From Phorcus lineatus (taxonomy: Eukaryota; Mollusca; Gastropoda; Trochida; Trochidae): a DNA stretch of 64,000 bases. Location of the stretch: contig OV121083.1 in assembly GCA_921293015.1 (NCBI GenBank), positions 26,652,908 to 26,716,907 on the forward strand, written 5' to 3'. Positions within the stretch are counted from its first letter, which is position 1; the number at the start of each line of letters is the position of its first letter. Positions 37,388 through 51,800 of the stretch are shown in pieces. The translations under genes and the position numbers were made by a program. Below the pieces are notes generated by a model that had not been told where the DNA came from, searched no databases, and saw only the letters and a list, made by a program, of their open reading frames with translations.

Positions 37388-39112
37388 GGTGAATAAGGCC
37401 AAGGTGACCCCCTTAGCTGATCACCCAGAAGAAATACTCGATAGGATCATAAAATTGAAGCAGTAGTTGTTATGAGGCTGAAAACATGTCTGTATCGACC
37501 GTTATGTTTCGAGCGACCATCACCACAAGGTAGAATGAGGTATGATCTTGATTTAATTAATCCATGATATTTTCTGAGACAATATACCCTGGGTGAAATG
37601 TATGTACATATATTTCCTTTATTACAATGAATCAATCTTGATGTACATTTATATTTATTCATAAAACCATACATTATTTGTGTCATATTTAATTCTGTTT
37701 AGCCACACTTTAGTAATGCCATGAACTAAGGCGTTTAAAGAGTGCATACTACCATTCACTCTGTTTCACTCAGAAGGAACAATAAGTCATCACAGGGTGG
37801 TTGGGGAGGGAATTCCTAAATCTAATTTCAAAGAAATAAAAGGTTAGTGTTGTACCTTATGATGATAATGGATTAAATTTGTTTTAATTATTTTATACAT
37901 AGACTTTGAAGTATCATTACTGAAAGGTCCCAAAATTACTGAAAAAATCTACATTTCTAATCACTGACTACTGATAAGGCATATTGAGGGTAGGCACCTC
38001 TGTAATGGTGTATAACATGTAGAGAATAACAACGTTATGGACGTTGTAAAACAATCACACAGGGCAATAAATCTTGTGAACCATAAAAGTCTAGTATCCT
38101 CTTACACTGCTAACAATGGAAGTGACTTATGCAAACACCATGGGCAAATATTACAGCTGATCGTTGGGAAAATAGCTGCCTGACCTTCAATTAGGTGCTG
38201 AAGGCTTTCAGATGGGACCTGAATTTCTCTTGTTGGATGTTTTTTTACCTAAGTGGCTACACAATAGGGGCAGTGGTAGATGAAGGGGGTTCCAGCCACC
38301 TTGTGGAATTATTTTACAAAGATGAACCTCCAGGGTCAGTAAATAATGCCTCCCTTCCCTTCCAACCCGCAATAGGCGATAACAAATCATTTGTTGTTGT
38401 CACTTGTCATCAGCCTAACAAATCACCTTAAGCTGAAATGTGCCAGATCTCCTCAATTCAGATTATAACTATGTTTGCCAAGGTCGACCTTAACTCCAAT
38501 TCCTGTAATTCAGCTATCAATGAATGTTTATGTCAATCTGACAGCGTAACGCAGGAAGACCTCCTTCCTTGAAATAGTTGGTAGTATGGTGACTCACTGC
38601 AAGTGTAATCAAACTAAGATATAAGGAGGACACTAAAGTAAGCACTATAAAGACAACCTGCATGCGAATTTATATTGGCTTTTACTTTCATGAAAGTTGT
38701 TTTGCTAAGGTTAATGTTACTTTTCGGTTTATTCTTAGTACTTTCTGCAAGGGTATTTGCATCATGATTATTTTTCTATAGTGTTTGGAATAAACTTATA
38801 GAGCATCAAAATGAGTGAATTTGAAAAAGAAATCTTAATAAAAAACTCAAGATTGTAAGCAGTGAACAACAGTCACAGTTGGAAGTTTTAAGGCTTTAAA
38901 GCTCAGGCCTAAACCAAAGGAAAACGAATCGCAACAGAAACCAGTGAAAAGAACAATGTTACAATGCACATCGAAAAGATACAAAATAGCATCATTCAAG
39001 CGACAATCAACACTTTAAACATGCAATAGATCAAAATGAAACACTCCATGCAACACTGTCACTAGCCCAAAATTGGAGAAGTCAGACCCAACACTGTCTA
39101 TTATTTTCTTCA
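37388..39112. other. Upstream flank of the ABCA gene
   Basis: No coding exon recognised. The promoter and one or more non-coding first exons of the ABCA gene probably lie here or further upstream: a good acceptor (TATTATTTTCTTCAG) ends at 39113, 47 nt before the start codon. An open frame at 38195-38431 has no family resemblance. Confidence 0.45.
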
Positions 39113-39116
39113 GATC

Positions 39117-39134
39117 ATGACCAATCTCTACTGA
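39117..39134 (+). promoter_or_regulatory. Short upstream ORF before ABCA start
   Basis: ATG, four sense codons (TNLY) and TGA, ending 25 nt before the main start at 39160. If the mRNA begins upstream of the acceptor at 39113, ribosomes would meet this frame first. Confidence 0.45.
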
Positions 39135-39159
39135 CATTTAGAGGGAAATAACTCTTGAG

Positions 39160-39893
39160 ATGGGGTTTGGGAATCAACTGCTTCTACTCCTGTGGAAGAA
39201 CTTCACGCTCCGAAAGCGCCAACCAGTAAGTCATGTTTGTCTCATTTGAAGATTAGTTGTAAGGATTTGTTTTGTAATCTCTCCCATTTTGGTATGTATG
39301 AAAATGATAACTTTGAAAAACAGCCAGCCCTGAAATGCTCTCTTGCCAATTCAAATGGCAAACAAAGAAGAACCTGTAGGTTACCAGCCCCTACCCAAAG
39401 TTACCAGTGTTCTTTGCTGTTGTGGAAGGACTGTACTTCATACACTGGTATTAGAAAAATGAATTACTCTTAATCTAATGTTAATTGCAATTAATTCTCC
39501 AATTAGATACCCAAATTATGTGTAAATTCATGTTTTCAAACTCTTTTGATGATATAAAATCTAACCATTGAAGAAATATTGAATATTTCTGTTGCATTCA
39601 AACTATATTTATGTGCTTGATTGAACAATAATAATTCATACATATATCATTTTTAATTAAATAATGATTAGTAATAAATCTCTAGTCATCAAATATTTTT
39701 GGATTTTCAAACAAATTTATTAAACAAATTTATTAGTTGCATTTCTTATAGATTATTAGTAGATTAGATTATCAAATTTGTGTTGATTTGTTTCAGCTTC
39801 GGGTTGTGATTGAGCTGATCTGGCCGCTTTGTTTGTTCTTCATTCTGGTTCTCGTAAGAACCCGTAAAGACCTCATTGAAAACATACCCGAAT
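39160..39893 (+). CDS. ABCA1-like: ABCA exons 1-2: N-terminus and TM1
   Basis: Exon 1 is 39160-39225 (22 codons, donor GTAAGT) and exon 2 is 39797-39893 (donor GTATGT, ending one base into a Cys codon). Residues 1-22 are cytosolic, with [14 protein letters not shown]. The first membrane segment follows (about residues 24-45, [18 protein letters not shown]), then RTRKD and the start of extracellular domain 1 at the split Cys that matches the conserved HECHF position in ABCA1. Confidence 0.9.
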
Positions 39894-42800
39894 GTATGTA
39901 TGATGACTTTGATCATTAATCTTATGTCTGTCACTTATTACAAATTTGTTCAAGAAGACTGACTATATCTATCCACAGGCTAACATATACCCACCATAGT
40001 AACATCTGTACTTTCAATGATTTCACTACCTACGGGATTCTGCAATGCAATGCTAAATTTTAATGAATTAACCTTACTGTTTTATTATTAACAGTTAAGC
40101 TGGTGAATTAATCATTAATCTTTATTCGGAAACCAAATTACGTGAATAACATCTCATTAAAATGGATTATTCCAGTAACAACCATCATAACAATTAGCTA
40201 ATCAGAACTGTTTCTGACACTCAGTTGACTGTTGATAAATCTAAAATATATCAGCGATGTTTGCTGACCCAAGTTTATTGCGATGTCTCATATTAAGATC
40301 ATGCCACTTTATCTCTCGTAAAGAAAACAAAATTGTTGGCAGGTTCCTTGCAAGGAAAGTTTTAATCTAGAATTATCAAATTGACCATATTGCGACATAT
40401 CGTAGATGTTGCTCTGCTCTCTTACAGGGATAGGATATCAAAGATAAAGCAGATGAGTATAATAACAAATCAACTGATCTGTTCCAGGTCACTACGATGG
40501 CAAAGCGATGCCGTCAGCTGGCACCCTGCCATTCCTGCAGACGTATCTGTGTACATTCAACAACACGTGTCACTCCACTGTCACCCCTGATGAGATCGCT
40601 GGGGGAGTCGACGGCTTCAACACCTCACTGTGAGTCTCGGGGCTTCTTGCTTTTTAGATCAAGTCAAGTGTTTTTAGTTGGCAAAGCCTGATATTGTTGA
40701 TGATCAATGGAATGCCTAGTCGCTCATTATGTGTATATAAAGAAATCTTGTGACATTCAGTTGTACCAAAACCGAGTACCTGTATATTGACACTTTATTG
40801 GTGACAATCCATTCTTAGTGGCCAGTTGAAAATTGTGAAAGGATTTCCAGGGTCATAAATATATGGTCATACAGCTTTTTCCACTAAGTCTCAGATCCAG
40901 GCCATAATTTCTTGCAAGTTTTGTAGTAGCTTGTTTTGATAAAGAGGCAAGTCAAAAGAAGAATTTGGTAAGTCATTTATCGTAGATTCCCAGTTTTTTT
41001 ATCCTCTGCAGTTTTATTGTAACGCAACATATTTACAATGCCTAATAGCGGTGTGAAGGTTTGTGTGTCTCCTTGCCGTTATTCTATGTCAGTGGGATTA
41101 GCAATGATCCCAGCAGGTATAACCAAGCTGAACAGGTCAAAGGGTAAAGTCCATACAAAACTTTGTTGGAAATTATGATATTTCTCTTAAATTTTGTCTT
41201 TCTTACCCTGTTACTCTTTACCTCCCATTTCTGATCTGCTTACTGATGGCCACACCCAGGCTTTAAATTGCTGAAATACTGCTGGCAGCAAGTTAAACCC
41301 TAGTTGGTATCCTTCAATTAATCAAAGTTAAAGAAAAACACACCTTGAATATTACTTCTAGAGGGTTAGGTTCCTCTGTATTGATGACGACCCTGGTATG
41401 TTGCAGGCTAGGGAAGCTTGTGGAAGATCTTGAGAAGGTTCTGGCCAACAACACTGACCGGGAGGAGATCTTTGACCTGGTTCAAGACCTCCAGAATCTC
41501 CAAGATCTACAAGACTTGGTTCTCAACGGATCTTCCGCAGGTATGTTGAGCCATGATCCCTGTCACTTAACATGCTCAAACCTCTGTTGAGTGCATGTGT
41601 CCAGCTCAGACAATTGCTAGTCAAGTTAAAACTCAGTTGTTTACCACTCGATTTATGACGATTGGAGAGATACTTGGTAATTCCTTCCCAAATGTTGAGA
41701 CACCTTGAGCAAGAGACTTGTTCCTATGAGATTCGTGCCTCCATTATTACATTTGGGTAACTGGTTGAAACAAAGTCATTGTGAATAATATACCAATCAA
41801 CAAACAAGCAAAGCCTTACATTATGTTCATAAGCATTTGTCTGTTTTTCAATAAAACATGATGACTAAAAAAGTTTTATTGTCACCATGAACTAATTGTC
41901 ATTAAAATGGTAGTTTTTATCTTCTTTTTTTCTATAAAAGAGAACATATTTACTTATTGTCCTAACAACATATGTTATCAATAAAAGTGGTTTTGTTTTC
42001 AAATCAGGAACAATAACTCTTGGTAACTTCCTACTTGACCCTGAACAACTTCGCCAGCAGATAGCAGACCAGAACATTGACTTTAACATAACAGCTTTAA
42101 ATCAACTTCTCAATGCTTCCGTGTCTGTTGGAAATGTAAGTTAACTTTAACTGTAAACAAAAATTAGAAAAAGCTATTTTGTAATATTTCCAATTTTTAA
42201 AAAACATCATTTTCTTTCATGACAGTAGTAAATTTATTTATGACTTAATGTTCTAAAATTAAAGCAAGACACAAAGAGCTCCATAATAACCATTTCACAA
42301 TAATACAAAATGTTCAATGCACACAGCAAATTGCTCATTGCATCACCATAATTTCAATTTCAGATATTTGGCAACAATGTATCTCCACTTAACATATTCA
42401 TGACTGCCACGGCTTTGGTGAGTAGGTTAAGATCGCAAGTAGACGAGAATTCTACGATTGAGACTCTCAGGGATGATATCTGCAAAAACAATGACCTCGG
42501 TGATTGGCTGGACTTTGCTGACCCAGCCCAGTTGACCAATGTGCAGACCCAGCTGTGTAATCTCAGCTTCACCCAGCTTCAGGAGTTGTACGAAGACGTT
42601 GCTGCACAGATTAGTGTCACCCAGGTCATCAGCGAGGTAGGTTTGTCTTTCAAATGATTGAGTTCTATTCTGCTTTGTCAGTTGAAATAAGCACAAATAA
42701 TCTTATAAATGTAAACTTTTCCTATCACAAATTTTCTTTTTATCATATTTGTATGACATATGTCACCTAAGTTCTAATACTCTGATTGTTATATGGTTGC

Positions 42801-45800
42801 CTTATTTATAAAAATCCTTGTCAGTATGAGATATGAGTGCTATTACACTAGCAACAAGACACAATCTCTTAATGTAATAATGCATACCAAAAAATTATGG
42901 AGACTCTCTTGAACTTGCTATTTGGCACATGTCACCAGGAATGTATAAGATCTGTTTCTATTGCAGCTGTCGCAGTACATCGCTAACAACACAGGAAATA
43001 GCCCCAACACCAACCTGCAATCATACGAGAGAATAGTCAGGATTGTTACAGATGTGAGTAGCAACTTGTTGATAAGTTTCTGAATGGCAACCTTATTCAT
43101 GGGAAAATCATTAAGTTTCAGAGAATGTACTTTCTCTTTCTTTCATCCCATCTGGCGAAGGCATAAGTGGATACTCAGAGAAATTGCGATTTTCACAAAT
43201 GAAGAATTCGTTATCTACAATGTCTTGTTGTTCTTATAAACTGTCAATTCTAAATGCCCTTCAGTTTATATGCCTCAGTCTTTGAAATATCATTTGTCAA
43301 AACCCAATGGTGTAATAGCAGGTGTTTCTTTGTACAGCTAACTTGTGTCAGATAAAGTTAGTCAAACAACAATGAGCACTGCTTATTACTGCATGGGTGA
43401 CCCATATCATTTCCTTTAGGGAATTAATATAGCATTTGTCAATGTTCATCCATGAGTGTCCTACTTTTGAAGTGAAGTCAGTCAACAAATCTATTCAGCT
43501 TATTAAAGTTAAAAATCAATTTAAAACTTTGTTTAACCCATATATGCATTTTGTTCAACAATCTGGTTTGATACATAGATATGATCTATAAAATTCAATC
43601 TCCACCTTTACTTTTCAGATGTAAGTCAAGTGAAAAATATTTAAATGTGATTAATTTTGATTCCTGGATTATGTTGAGTATTTTCTAAGGATAACCTGTT
43701 TCAATTCCAGGTGAACGGCCTGAGCAGTTTGACCAATGTACTTGATGACCTCCGTCGAGTGCTGGACAGTCTGAATAATACAGAAAATGGTGGACGACCA
43801 AACTCGACTCAAGCAGGGATAGAGCAACTCAGTATGCTTGTCTGCGGCAGACCCAATAGCATCTTCCGTATGGATACAGACAATTCAAATCAAAACGAAA
43901 ACGAAAACCAACGAGGTCGAATCAACATGGAGGAGTCTGAATCTGAGAAGAAGCTGGAGAAGGAGGAGTTAAAGGAGGAAGAGAAAGATTTCTGTAAGGG
44001 AGATAACTCATCAGCAACTAGTTTCAAAGAATTCATTCAATTGTTAATGGTGAATTGTCAGGTTTGATTTAATTCTTTCTTTATAATTCTTTCATTTATA
44101 ATTTACTTTTAGGAATCATGTATAATCTACATTTTCTTTGTAAATTTATTCGAACCTGAGAGGTCATGATCTTTGTTTACATAGTCATTTTTGCTGCTTC
44201 TCTTTGTATTCTTGCAAGTCTCAATCTTGACCAAGCACTTTTTTTCTGATAAGTATATTGTTATTAAAAAAAACTTATTTCTTTGTCTCTAGCACCATTC
44301 TGTGTAAACCTGTTCCGAAACTTTGAGAATTCCAATCAGACATTCACAAGGATATTGTGGCGTCAAATAAAGCCTGTCCTCCTAGGATGGATCCCATACA
44401 CTCCTGACAATGCAGCCACGAGGCAAATCATCAAAGAGGTAAGGTTAAGTTTTATTGTCTCATGAATAAGGTCTATATTGTTGTCCAAAATGTGTTTTTA
44501 TAAGTGAGTAACATTTTCATAGGTCTCATAAAAAATATGAAAAGATGTTGATGCAATTCGATTAAAGAGAGAACAGTTTCTTTGCCTAATTTTATTCCAT
44601 TTAGGAGCTATCAATTATACTACATCATATGCTTCTAAATTTGTTATCTACTTAAATTGATTTGAATAATTCGAAAAAGGTATTCTACAAGCTGATGTTG
44701 TTTCAAAATTCTCAATTTGTTTGGGTTTTTTTTACTAGGCAAATGCCACATTTGAGAGTATGGCGTCCCTACTGAAACTGGCAGATGATTGGCTGACGGA
44801 TTCAGGACCGACCCTCGAGAGATACCTGTACAACAGCTCCAATATAGACATCATCAGGGTAAGTTGTATAGGAAATCTTTCTTTAAACTTAGAGACCTTT
44901 TTCTTGGATGTGAGTTGCATGGCAGTGCTTAACAAATAACTTTGCTTAAATTAATTTGTCTTTTTATTCTATCTGGTATGGGGTAAAACAGATTTTTTGT
45001 TTATTGAAGATTGTGTTTTTTGCATTGTACTTTTGGCATAATGATATATTGGAAGATAGTTAAACAATGTTTTCCACCTTTAGTTGATACTCAAAGGGTT
45101 TGGTACTGTGTAGGCTTGACATACCCCTCTTGCTAAAGGCAAAACAGCCTGAATACTTTGTTATATAAAATACTTTTTCACTGTAAGAGATGCATCTTTA
45201 AAAGATTACCCTTTGAAACAGAGCACAAAGTATTAGTCGATGATGCTTTTTTAGATCCTGCTTTGATTCAATATAGATTCTGATTTAACTCACTTTCCTC
45301 TTATCATGCAGAACCTGACCTCTCCGGTACAATGCAAGAGGATCGCAGATGCCCTGGATGAAATTAGGAATCCTACAATTCCTAGCTTCTTAGGAGTGTC
45401 TGATATTCCAGGACTTAGGAATATTCCTCGATTCAACACATCAACATGTGAATTCTGGAACCGGTATCTGGAGAACGGACCAAAAACAACAAACTACGAC
45501 TGGCGGGACTCCCTCAACTACACAAATATCTTTGTTAGACAGATGAAAGAATACCTGCAGGTTAGTTTAACCCTTTTCCTGCTGAGTAAGAAAGTTGGGT
45601 GTGTGGTGGCTATACCAGCAAATAAGTCAGGCCAGTAAGCTTGAGGTGCAGGGTTTGAGCCCACTAATCCATGCAGACTCTTGAGGTGGTGTCACAACCA
45701 GCAGTCACAACAACCCTGTCCATTTAAAGGAACCCGCAAGTCTGTTGGTGCAAGTCCAGATGGTGGCCCTGTGAATATGTGTGGGTACAGCCCCATGCAG

Positions 45801-48800
45801 TAGACATGGACATAATACTGTGTCTATGTGACAGTGTATTAAATGTTTGAAGTTTAGTACTCTGTCAATGTCTCAACCACATGAATTAAGCTTAATTGTT
45901 CTTAGCGTGTTGACACTGAACAATGCCGTTACTTTGCCACCATTCTGATGGTGATGCTAACATTACGTCGCCACAACTGTGGACTTTTGCGAGCTCATAC
46001 AAGCATCAGTATTAACCTAGTTTTATGTTGAGGAATAACTAATACCCTTTAGTTTCTTACATAGGTAGGCAAGTCGGTAACTTTTGGAAGAATCAACTGC
46101 AGTTGGAATCCAATATAATATGATATATATATAATTTAACCTTTTGACAATTTTTATCAATTCAGAAATATTCATGTGTCAAAGTCACTTGCTTTAAAAT
46201 GAAAATGTAGTGAAAGTATACAAGACTACTCATTCAATTCATTCATCACTCATGATAGTAATCAAACCGGGTCATAAGTTAATATATTCTATTCTTGCAC
46301 CCACTGACATTGCCAGAGTTCTGGTATGATCTTGTTCTAATTAAAAACAATATCCCTGAGGGGCATGAGAGGATGGCATTATTTGTGGCTTTATTTTCTA
46401 TATTGTGAAACATCTTCAGAATGTTAACTTGATCATTTGTATATTGTACATGTATCACACTTGAAAATGCAAAAGGATCTATTCCAAAAGCTCAACAAGG
46501 GAGATGAATATCCATAAAGTTTTATACTTTTTCAAGTATCATACTTATTTTCTCTTTCTATTTTCCAGTGTTTCCGGTTCAACAAGTTCATACCTTATTC
46601 CACGGAGTATGAGATGACCAATGCCAGTATGAGGATGATCACAACAAACACCTTCTGGGCAGGTTGGTCCCACATGCTTATACTTATTATGTAGACTGAA
46701 TATTTTGATGAATGAAATTTTAGAACAGCGATTGCGATAAGGTATCTGGATTGATAATTACTCTGTTAATGGCCTTGTAATGTATCTATCTACGACTTCA
46801 GCATTCTCTGAATTGAAAACTGTTTGTTCACATTAAGGTCTGACAATGCATAACGTGAAACTCTATAATTGTTTTTATTTTTTCAAGAACATGTAATTCT
46901 GAAAAATACTCCACAAAAGATACACAGACAAAATTCAAGAGCAAGTATGAAACCACGATTTTCAATTCAATACTCCACAAAATAATGGTTTTTATCTCAC
47001 CAGGACTAGTCTTTGACATGGACGAGGATGCAAACTCTCTTCCCACCCACATCAAGTACAAGATTCGTATGGACACAGACAAGGTCGATAGCACCAAGAG
47101 GATTCACGACAAGTACTGGCGACCCGGGGCACGTGCCCGATCTGGTATCGATACCAAGTACGTCACCTACGGGTTTGCCTTCATCCAGGACATGGTGGAC
47201 CATGCTATCATCCGGTCTCAGACGGGAGTAGAGGAGGAGGTCGGTGTATACGTGCAGCAGTTCCCCTACCCTTGCTACATCAACAACAAGTAAGTAGTTC
47301 TTGTGTCATGCAAAAAATAATAAAGACACCTTATCTGTGATATTTGTTTGCAGCATGTAGCTTTCTTATTGATAGATTTCAAGTAGTTCTTAAACAAATC
47401 AACATAGTCGCTCTTTAAAAGTAATAAGTTTATATTGGTAGTCAACTTCTTTTTTTGTGTGCAATGCAATGTTTCAGTTTTTGCAACAACATAACAAACA
47501 AGGGTGTAAATATAAACATTTTATTGGAGAAAAACATGTGAAAACACATTTTATGGGGGCTGATCTGGATACAAAGGAATAAGATATGTTAAGTGGCCAT
47601 GATGACCTTGTGGTAAACTGAGATAATATGCCTTACGGGGGAAAAAGATATCTAACACTGGCTTAATCCTCTAGAAAACTTGATACATAGAAATAGCTCG
47701 AAAATGATAAACTGCTGTTGCAGGAACTAAAATTTCATTGATGTCAAGTATATGATACATGTTGACTTGAAAAAAGGATATATATGTATGTATAAATAAG
47801 ATTATGCTTCTTAAAGGAAGACAAGAATTTCAGGATAACAACTTCTTTATTATGAAATTCATAACAATTCAGAGTATATGCTTATTCCTTCGTCAGGTGT
47901 TCTAAAAGAAGTTCTTGTATGTGCGGATATTAGAAGTTTAAGAAAAATGTGTTTGAAGTACATTTATTCTTTCAAAAAGTATTCGAAGTCTGTGTGAAAA
48001 AAATCTTCTTGAAAGATGGATTTGTGAATATATGACAATATCTCAAATGTGAGTGTATCTTCTCAATTACTTTATGAAAAACAGAAGACATGTGACGGTG
48101 AATTGTAACATGGTTAATCTCCCACCTCAGATTCACAATAACGTTGTCCCGACTGCTCCCCCTGCTCATGGTGCTGGCGTGGATCTACTCCGTGGCAATG
48201 ATTATCAAAGGCATCGTGTACGAGAAGGAGCAGCGACTCAAGGAGGTTATGAAGATCATGGGGCTCGGTAACGGGGTTCATTGGCTGGCCTGGTTCATCA
48301 ATGCTTTTGTCATGATGCTCATCACCGTCATTCTGCTTGTTATCGTCCTCAAGGTAGGTTGTAACTCTATGAGACACCATGGATGTTTTCATTTGAACAA
48401 GCTCAAGCGTAATCTTGCTCATGGTTAGTTGCCACTAAGAGGGAACAACTGAGTTTAACACTTGCTTGACTGGCTTCAGACAATGTGGCCAACAGCTCAC
48501 CAATGTTGATACTGACCTACTTCGATTACTCTCTTGTCCTCTCAATTACTCTCTTGTCCTCTTCTTGATTAAGCCTGTTGTTCTGAAAGAGGCAAGTGAC
48601 TTAGACAGAAAGTTGATACACTTGCTGAAACTAGCACGAAACCATTATTGTAAGTGGGGTTCGTATTAGCAAGCTAAGAGTAACTCCAAAATAATCTTTG
48701 AGTCTCAGGTAAAAAGATGATGAATTCAGAATAATCTTCACTTTGATTATTTTCATGTTTCTTTGATTGAATAATTTCACTATGCTAGCATACTTATTCT

Positions 48801-51800
48801 GTTGATTTGTTTTGTAAAATGCTTCCTTCAGTGTTATCTTTAAATGCATAGGGAATTTGCCATCATACCTCTTTCTTGAACCACATGTTTGACTTATTAT
48901 ATGTATAATTATTTTCAGGGTGGTAAGATCATGGAGCACTCCGACCCGAGCGTCTTGTTCCTGTTCCTGATAGCATTCACGACATCAACCATCATGCAGT
49001 GCTTCCTGATCAGTGTGTTCTTCTCGAAGGCAAACCTGGCGGCAGTATGCGGTGGCTTTATCTACTTTATCCTCTACATACCCTACACCCAGGTTATACA
49101 GTGGGAAGAATACATGACCACGTCAGCCAAGATGGCCTCAGTGAGTGACAGAGTTATTTCAATGAGTATTCTAACAGACCAGGGACTAGATTTTTGAAGC
49201 TCTTTTTGTGCCTAGATAGTTGTAAGTCCAATTCCGTAACATTGGCTTAAGACTATCTTTGTGCTAAGAAAGCTTTGAAAATCTTGGCACGGGGTTTTAT
49301 GTCAAAATATAATTACTTGAAAGGTAAAAGAAGATGGCTGTTTTTATCCCACTAGAAAAAAAACATATTTCATTGAGGTATTTTAGTATTTTTAGGGATT
49401 AAAGTTTTAAGTGGATTAGCAGGATAAGAATAGTTTATTAAGCTCTGAGTGAGTAACTTCCAGAATTCAAACCCACAACCATAGAGTAAGGCAACACCAC
49501 AAGCACCGACCTTAAGCTAACCAACTCTCCCCCAAATCATGAATTGTTTTAAGAAATGATATGTGTTTTAGATACCTTATCTTGTAGTTTTTGTGTTCAC
49601 CCTTCCTTCCTCTTTTCCAGTGTTTGTCGTCCAACATAGCGTTCGGGTTTGGCTGCAGCTACATCTCCAGGTACGAGGAGCAGATGATCGGAGTCCAGTG
49701 GAACAACCTCAACGAGTCCCCCATCCCCGAGGATGACTTCAGCATGGGCCGCTGTATCCTCATGATGTTTGTCGATGCTGTCATCTATGCCATGTTCACT
49801 TGGTACATCGAGGCAATCTTTCCAGGTGAATTTTTACTTATTTTTGCCCAATATGCTCTGCTGTATTTTTGAAGAATGTGTTACTTGACTAGCAGCTACT
49901 TTCCTTAATTTGCATCAGTTTTCGTAATGGCACATTTATCTGAGCCGTTATATGTAAACTGAGTGAAACTATGCCCTCAAAAATGAATATCTTATATGAT
50001 CCTGTGGAAGTTTCCTTCCATCACCCTGTTTCTCTTAGTCATTGGAATAACATGTTAAGTAAAATGATTAGGACGTTAGTAATGATATGATTTCCAATAA
50101 TGAATAGCACTATCCTAACATTAAACAGGCCAGTATGGAATCCCAAGGAAATGGTACTTCCCAGTACAGAAGTCCTACTGGTGTGGAGAGCGGTACAAGG
50201 GAGATAACAACGTCCCCACCAACACCCACGCCAACATGGAGATGAATTGTGAGTTTACCCTTACCTCTTGGACCTCGACAACCTTCTATTTTTTTGGCAC
50301 ATTATCTAGTCCAGATTGTTACATTTGTTACTCCTGTAAACAGATCACTCACAATAGTTTTGCAGAGTTGGGTATATAATAATAGCTTCTTGATTTCACC
50401 TAAAAGATATTTGTGAAAAGGAAATTGGCAAAATCTCAGACTTATCATTTCCAAAATTAGATTATTAAGTGAATGATGATTTCTTGATATTAACTTTAGA
50501 AATCTGATCTAAACTACTAAATAATGGCTTAACAACAATAGCTTTTTTTCTAAAATACGATATTAAAAAGAACAAGTGAAATATAAGATTGTTTTTCAAA
50601 AACATCCCTTTTATCAAGGTAACATCATGACCAAACAAAGACCATTAACTATTTATCAAAGTCCCACTTATATCACTCCATATGAAATGAGGAGTTTTTA
50701 ATGATGATATTTGATATGATCCCAGGTGATCGAGAGAATATTGAAGCAGAGCCGCAGACTGGACAGGTGGGCGTGTCCATCAATAACCTGACCAAGGTGT
50801 ACAGAACCGGGAAGAAACTAGCAGTAGATGGACTCTCCATCAACTTCTTTGAGGGTCAGATCACATCCTTCCTTGGACACAATGGTGCTGGCAAAACAAC
50901 TACCATGTATGTAAATGCTTCAAATGATAAATTCTTTATACTCAATTCAAAAAATTTATCATCACCTTATCTAATGATAACAGCTAAAATAGGTTAGTTC
51001 AAACAGGACTCAATGCTGTTAGATTTGTGTATGCATATCATTCAAAATGTTTGTTCTTTGGTACTTAAGTCCAAGAATACATCTTTGCTTTATTAAAAGA
51101 TAACATAAGTGAAAAATATAGGTTGTAATGTGCATTGTCTCTTTGATGACTTGAGCTTTCCAAATAGAGATTTATATTTTTGCAATCTTAAATTTGTTAT
51201 TTTCTCAAGAAAAGGAAACATCAAATTAGTGAAATCACTTTTCTGTTCCTTTAGGTCTATCCTGACAGGTCTGTTCCCGCCTACAAGCGGCACAGCGTAC
51301 ATCAACGGGAAGGATATCCGCTCAGACATGGACGAGATCCGTGGCAGTCTGGGCATGTGTCCCCAGCACAACGTTCTCTTCGACCTGTGAGTTTAGGCTG
51401 ACTGTGTATAAGTTACCTTTTCAGGCTAATTGAAAATCCATAGTGAATTTACTGAGTTTAGACTTTAGTATTGGCATTGCTGGGCAGTGAAAATTACCCA
51501 CAATTAAGTTGTATTCAGCATTCATTAGAGCATAAGTTAGAGTCTCCAGAAACAAACAGTGTTTTCACATTCCTTTTTGACTGTATGTACAACCTAAATT
51601 CAGACAGAAATCATTTATTTGTAAATGATAAGTTTTATGTTTTGGTTCAATGAATATAGTTTGTCTGTAAAACTATTAATAAAATTACAGATCGATTAAG
51701 TAATAATTTCAGATTACAGATATCTATATATATCATTTTATTAGCTATAGCATTCATTTGGAAAATGTTGCACCAATCAGAAAGGTCATAGTTGTAAGCA

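Noticed and set aside
38195-38431. 78-codon open frame upstream of the ABCA gene
   Set aside because: No family match, no clear splice partners, and not conserved with ABCA N-termini, which begin at 39160.
43994-44067. Extension of ABCA exon 8 to a stop at 44067
   Set aside because: It would end the protein in extracellular domain 1. The GTAAGG donor at 43994 joins exon 9 in frame and restores the conserved PFC motif.
48114-48422. 102-codon minus-strand open frame, His/Asp-rich
   Set aside because: Exact antisense of ABCA exon 14; the sense frame carries the conserved transporter sequence.
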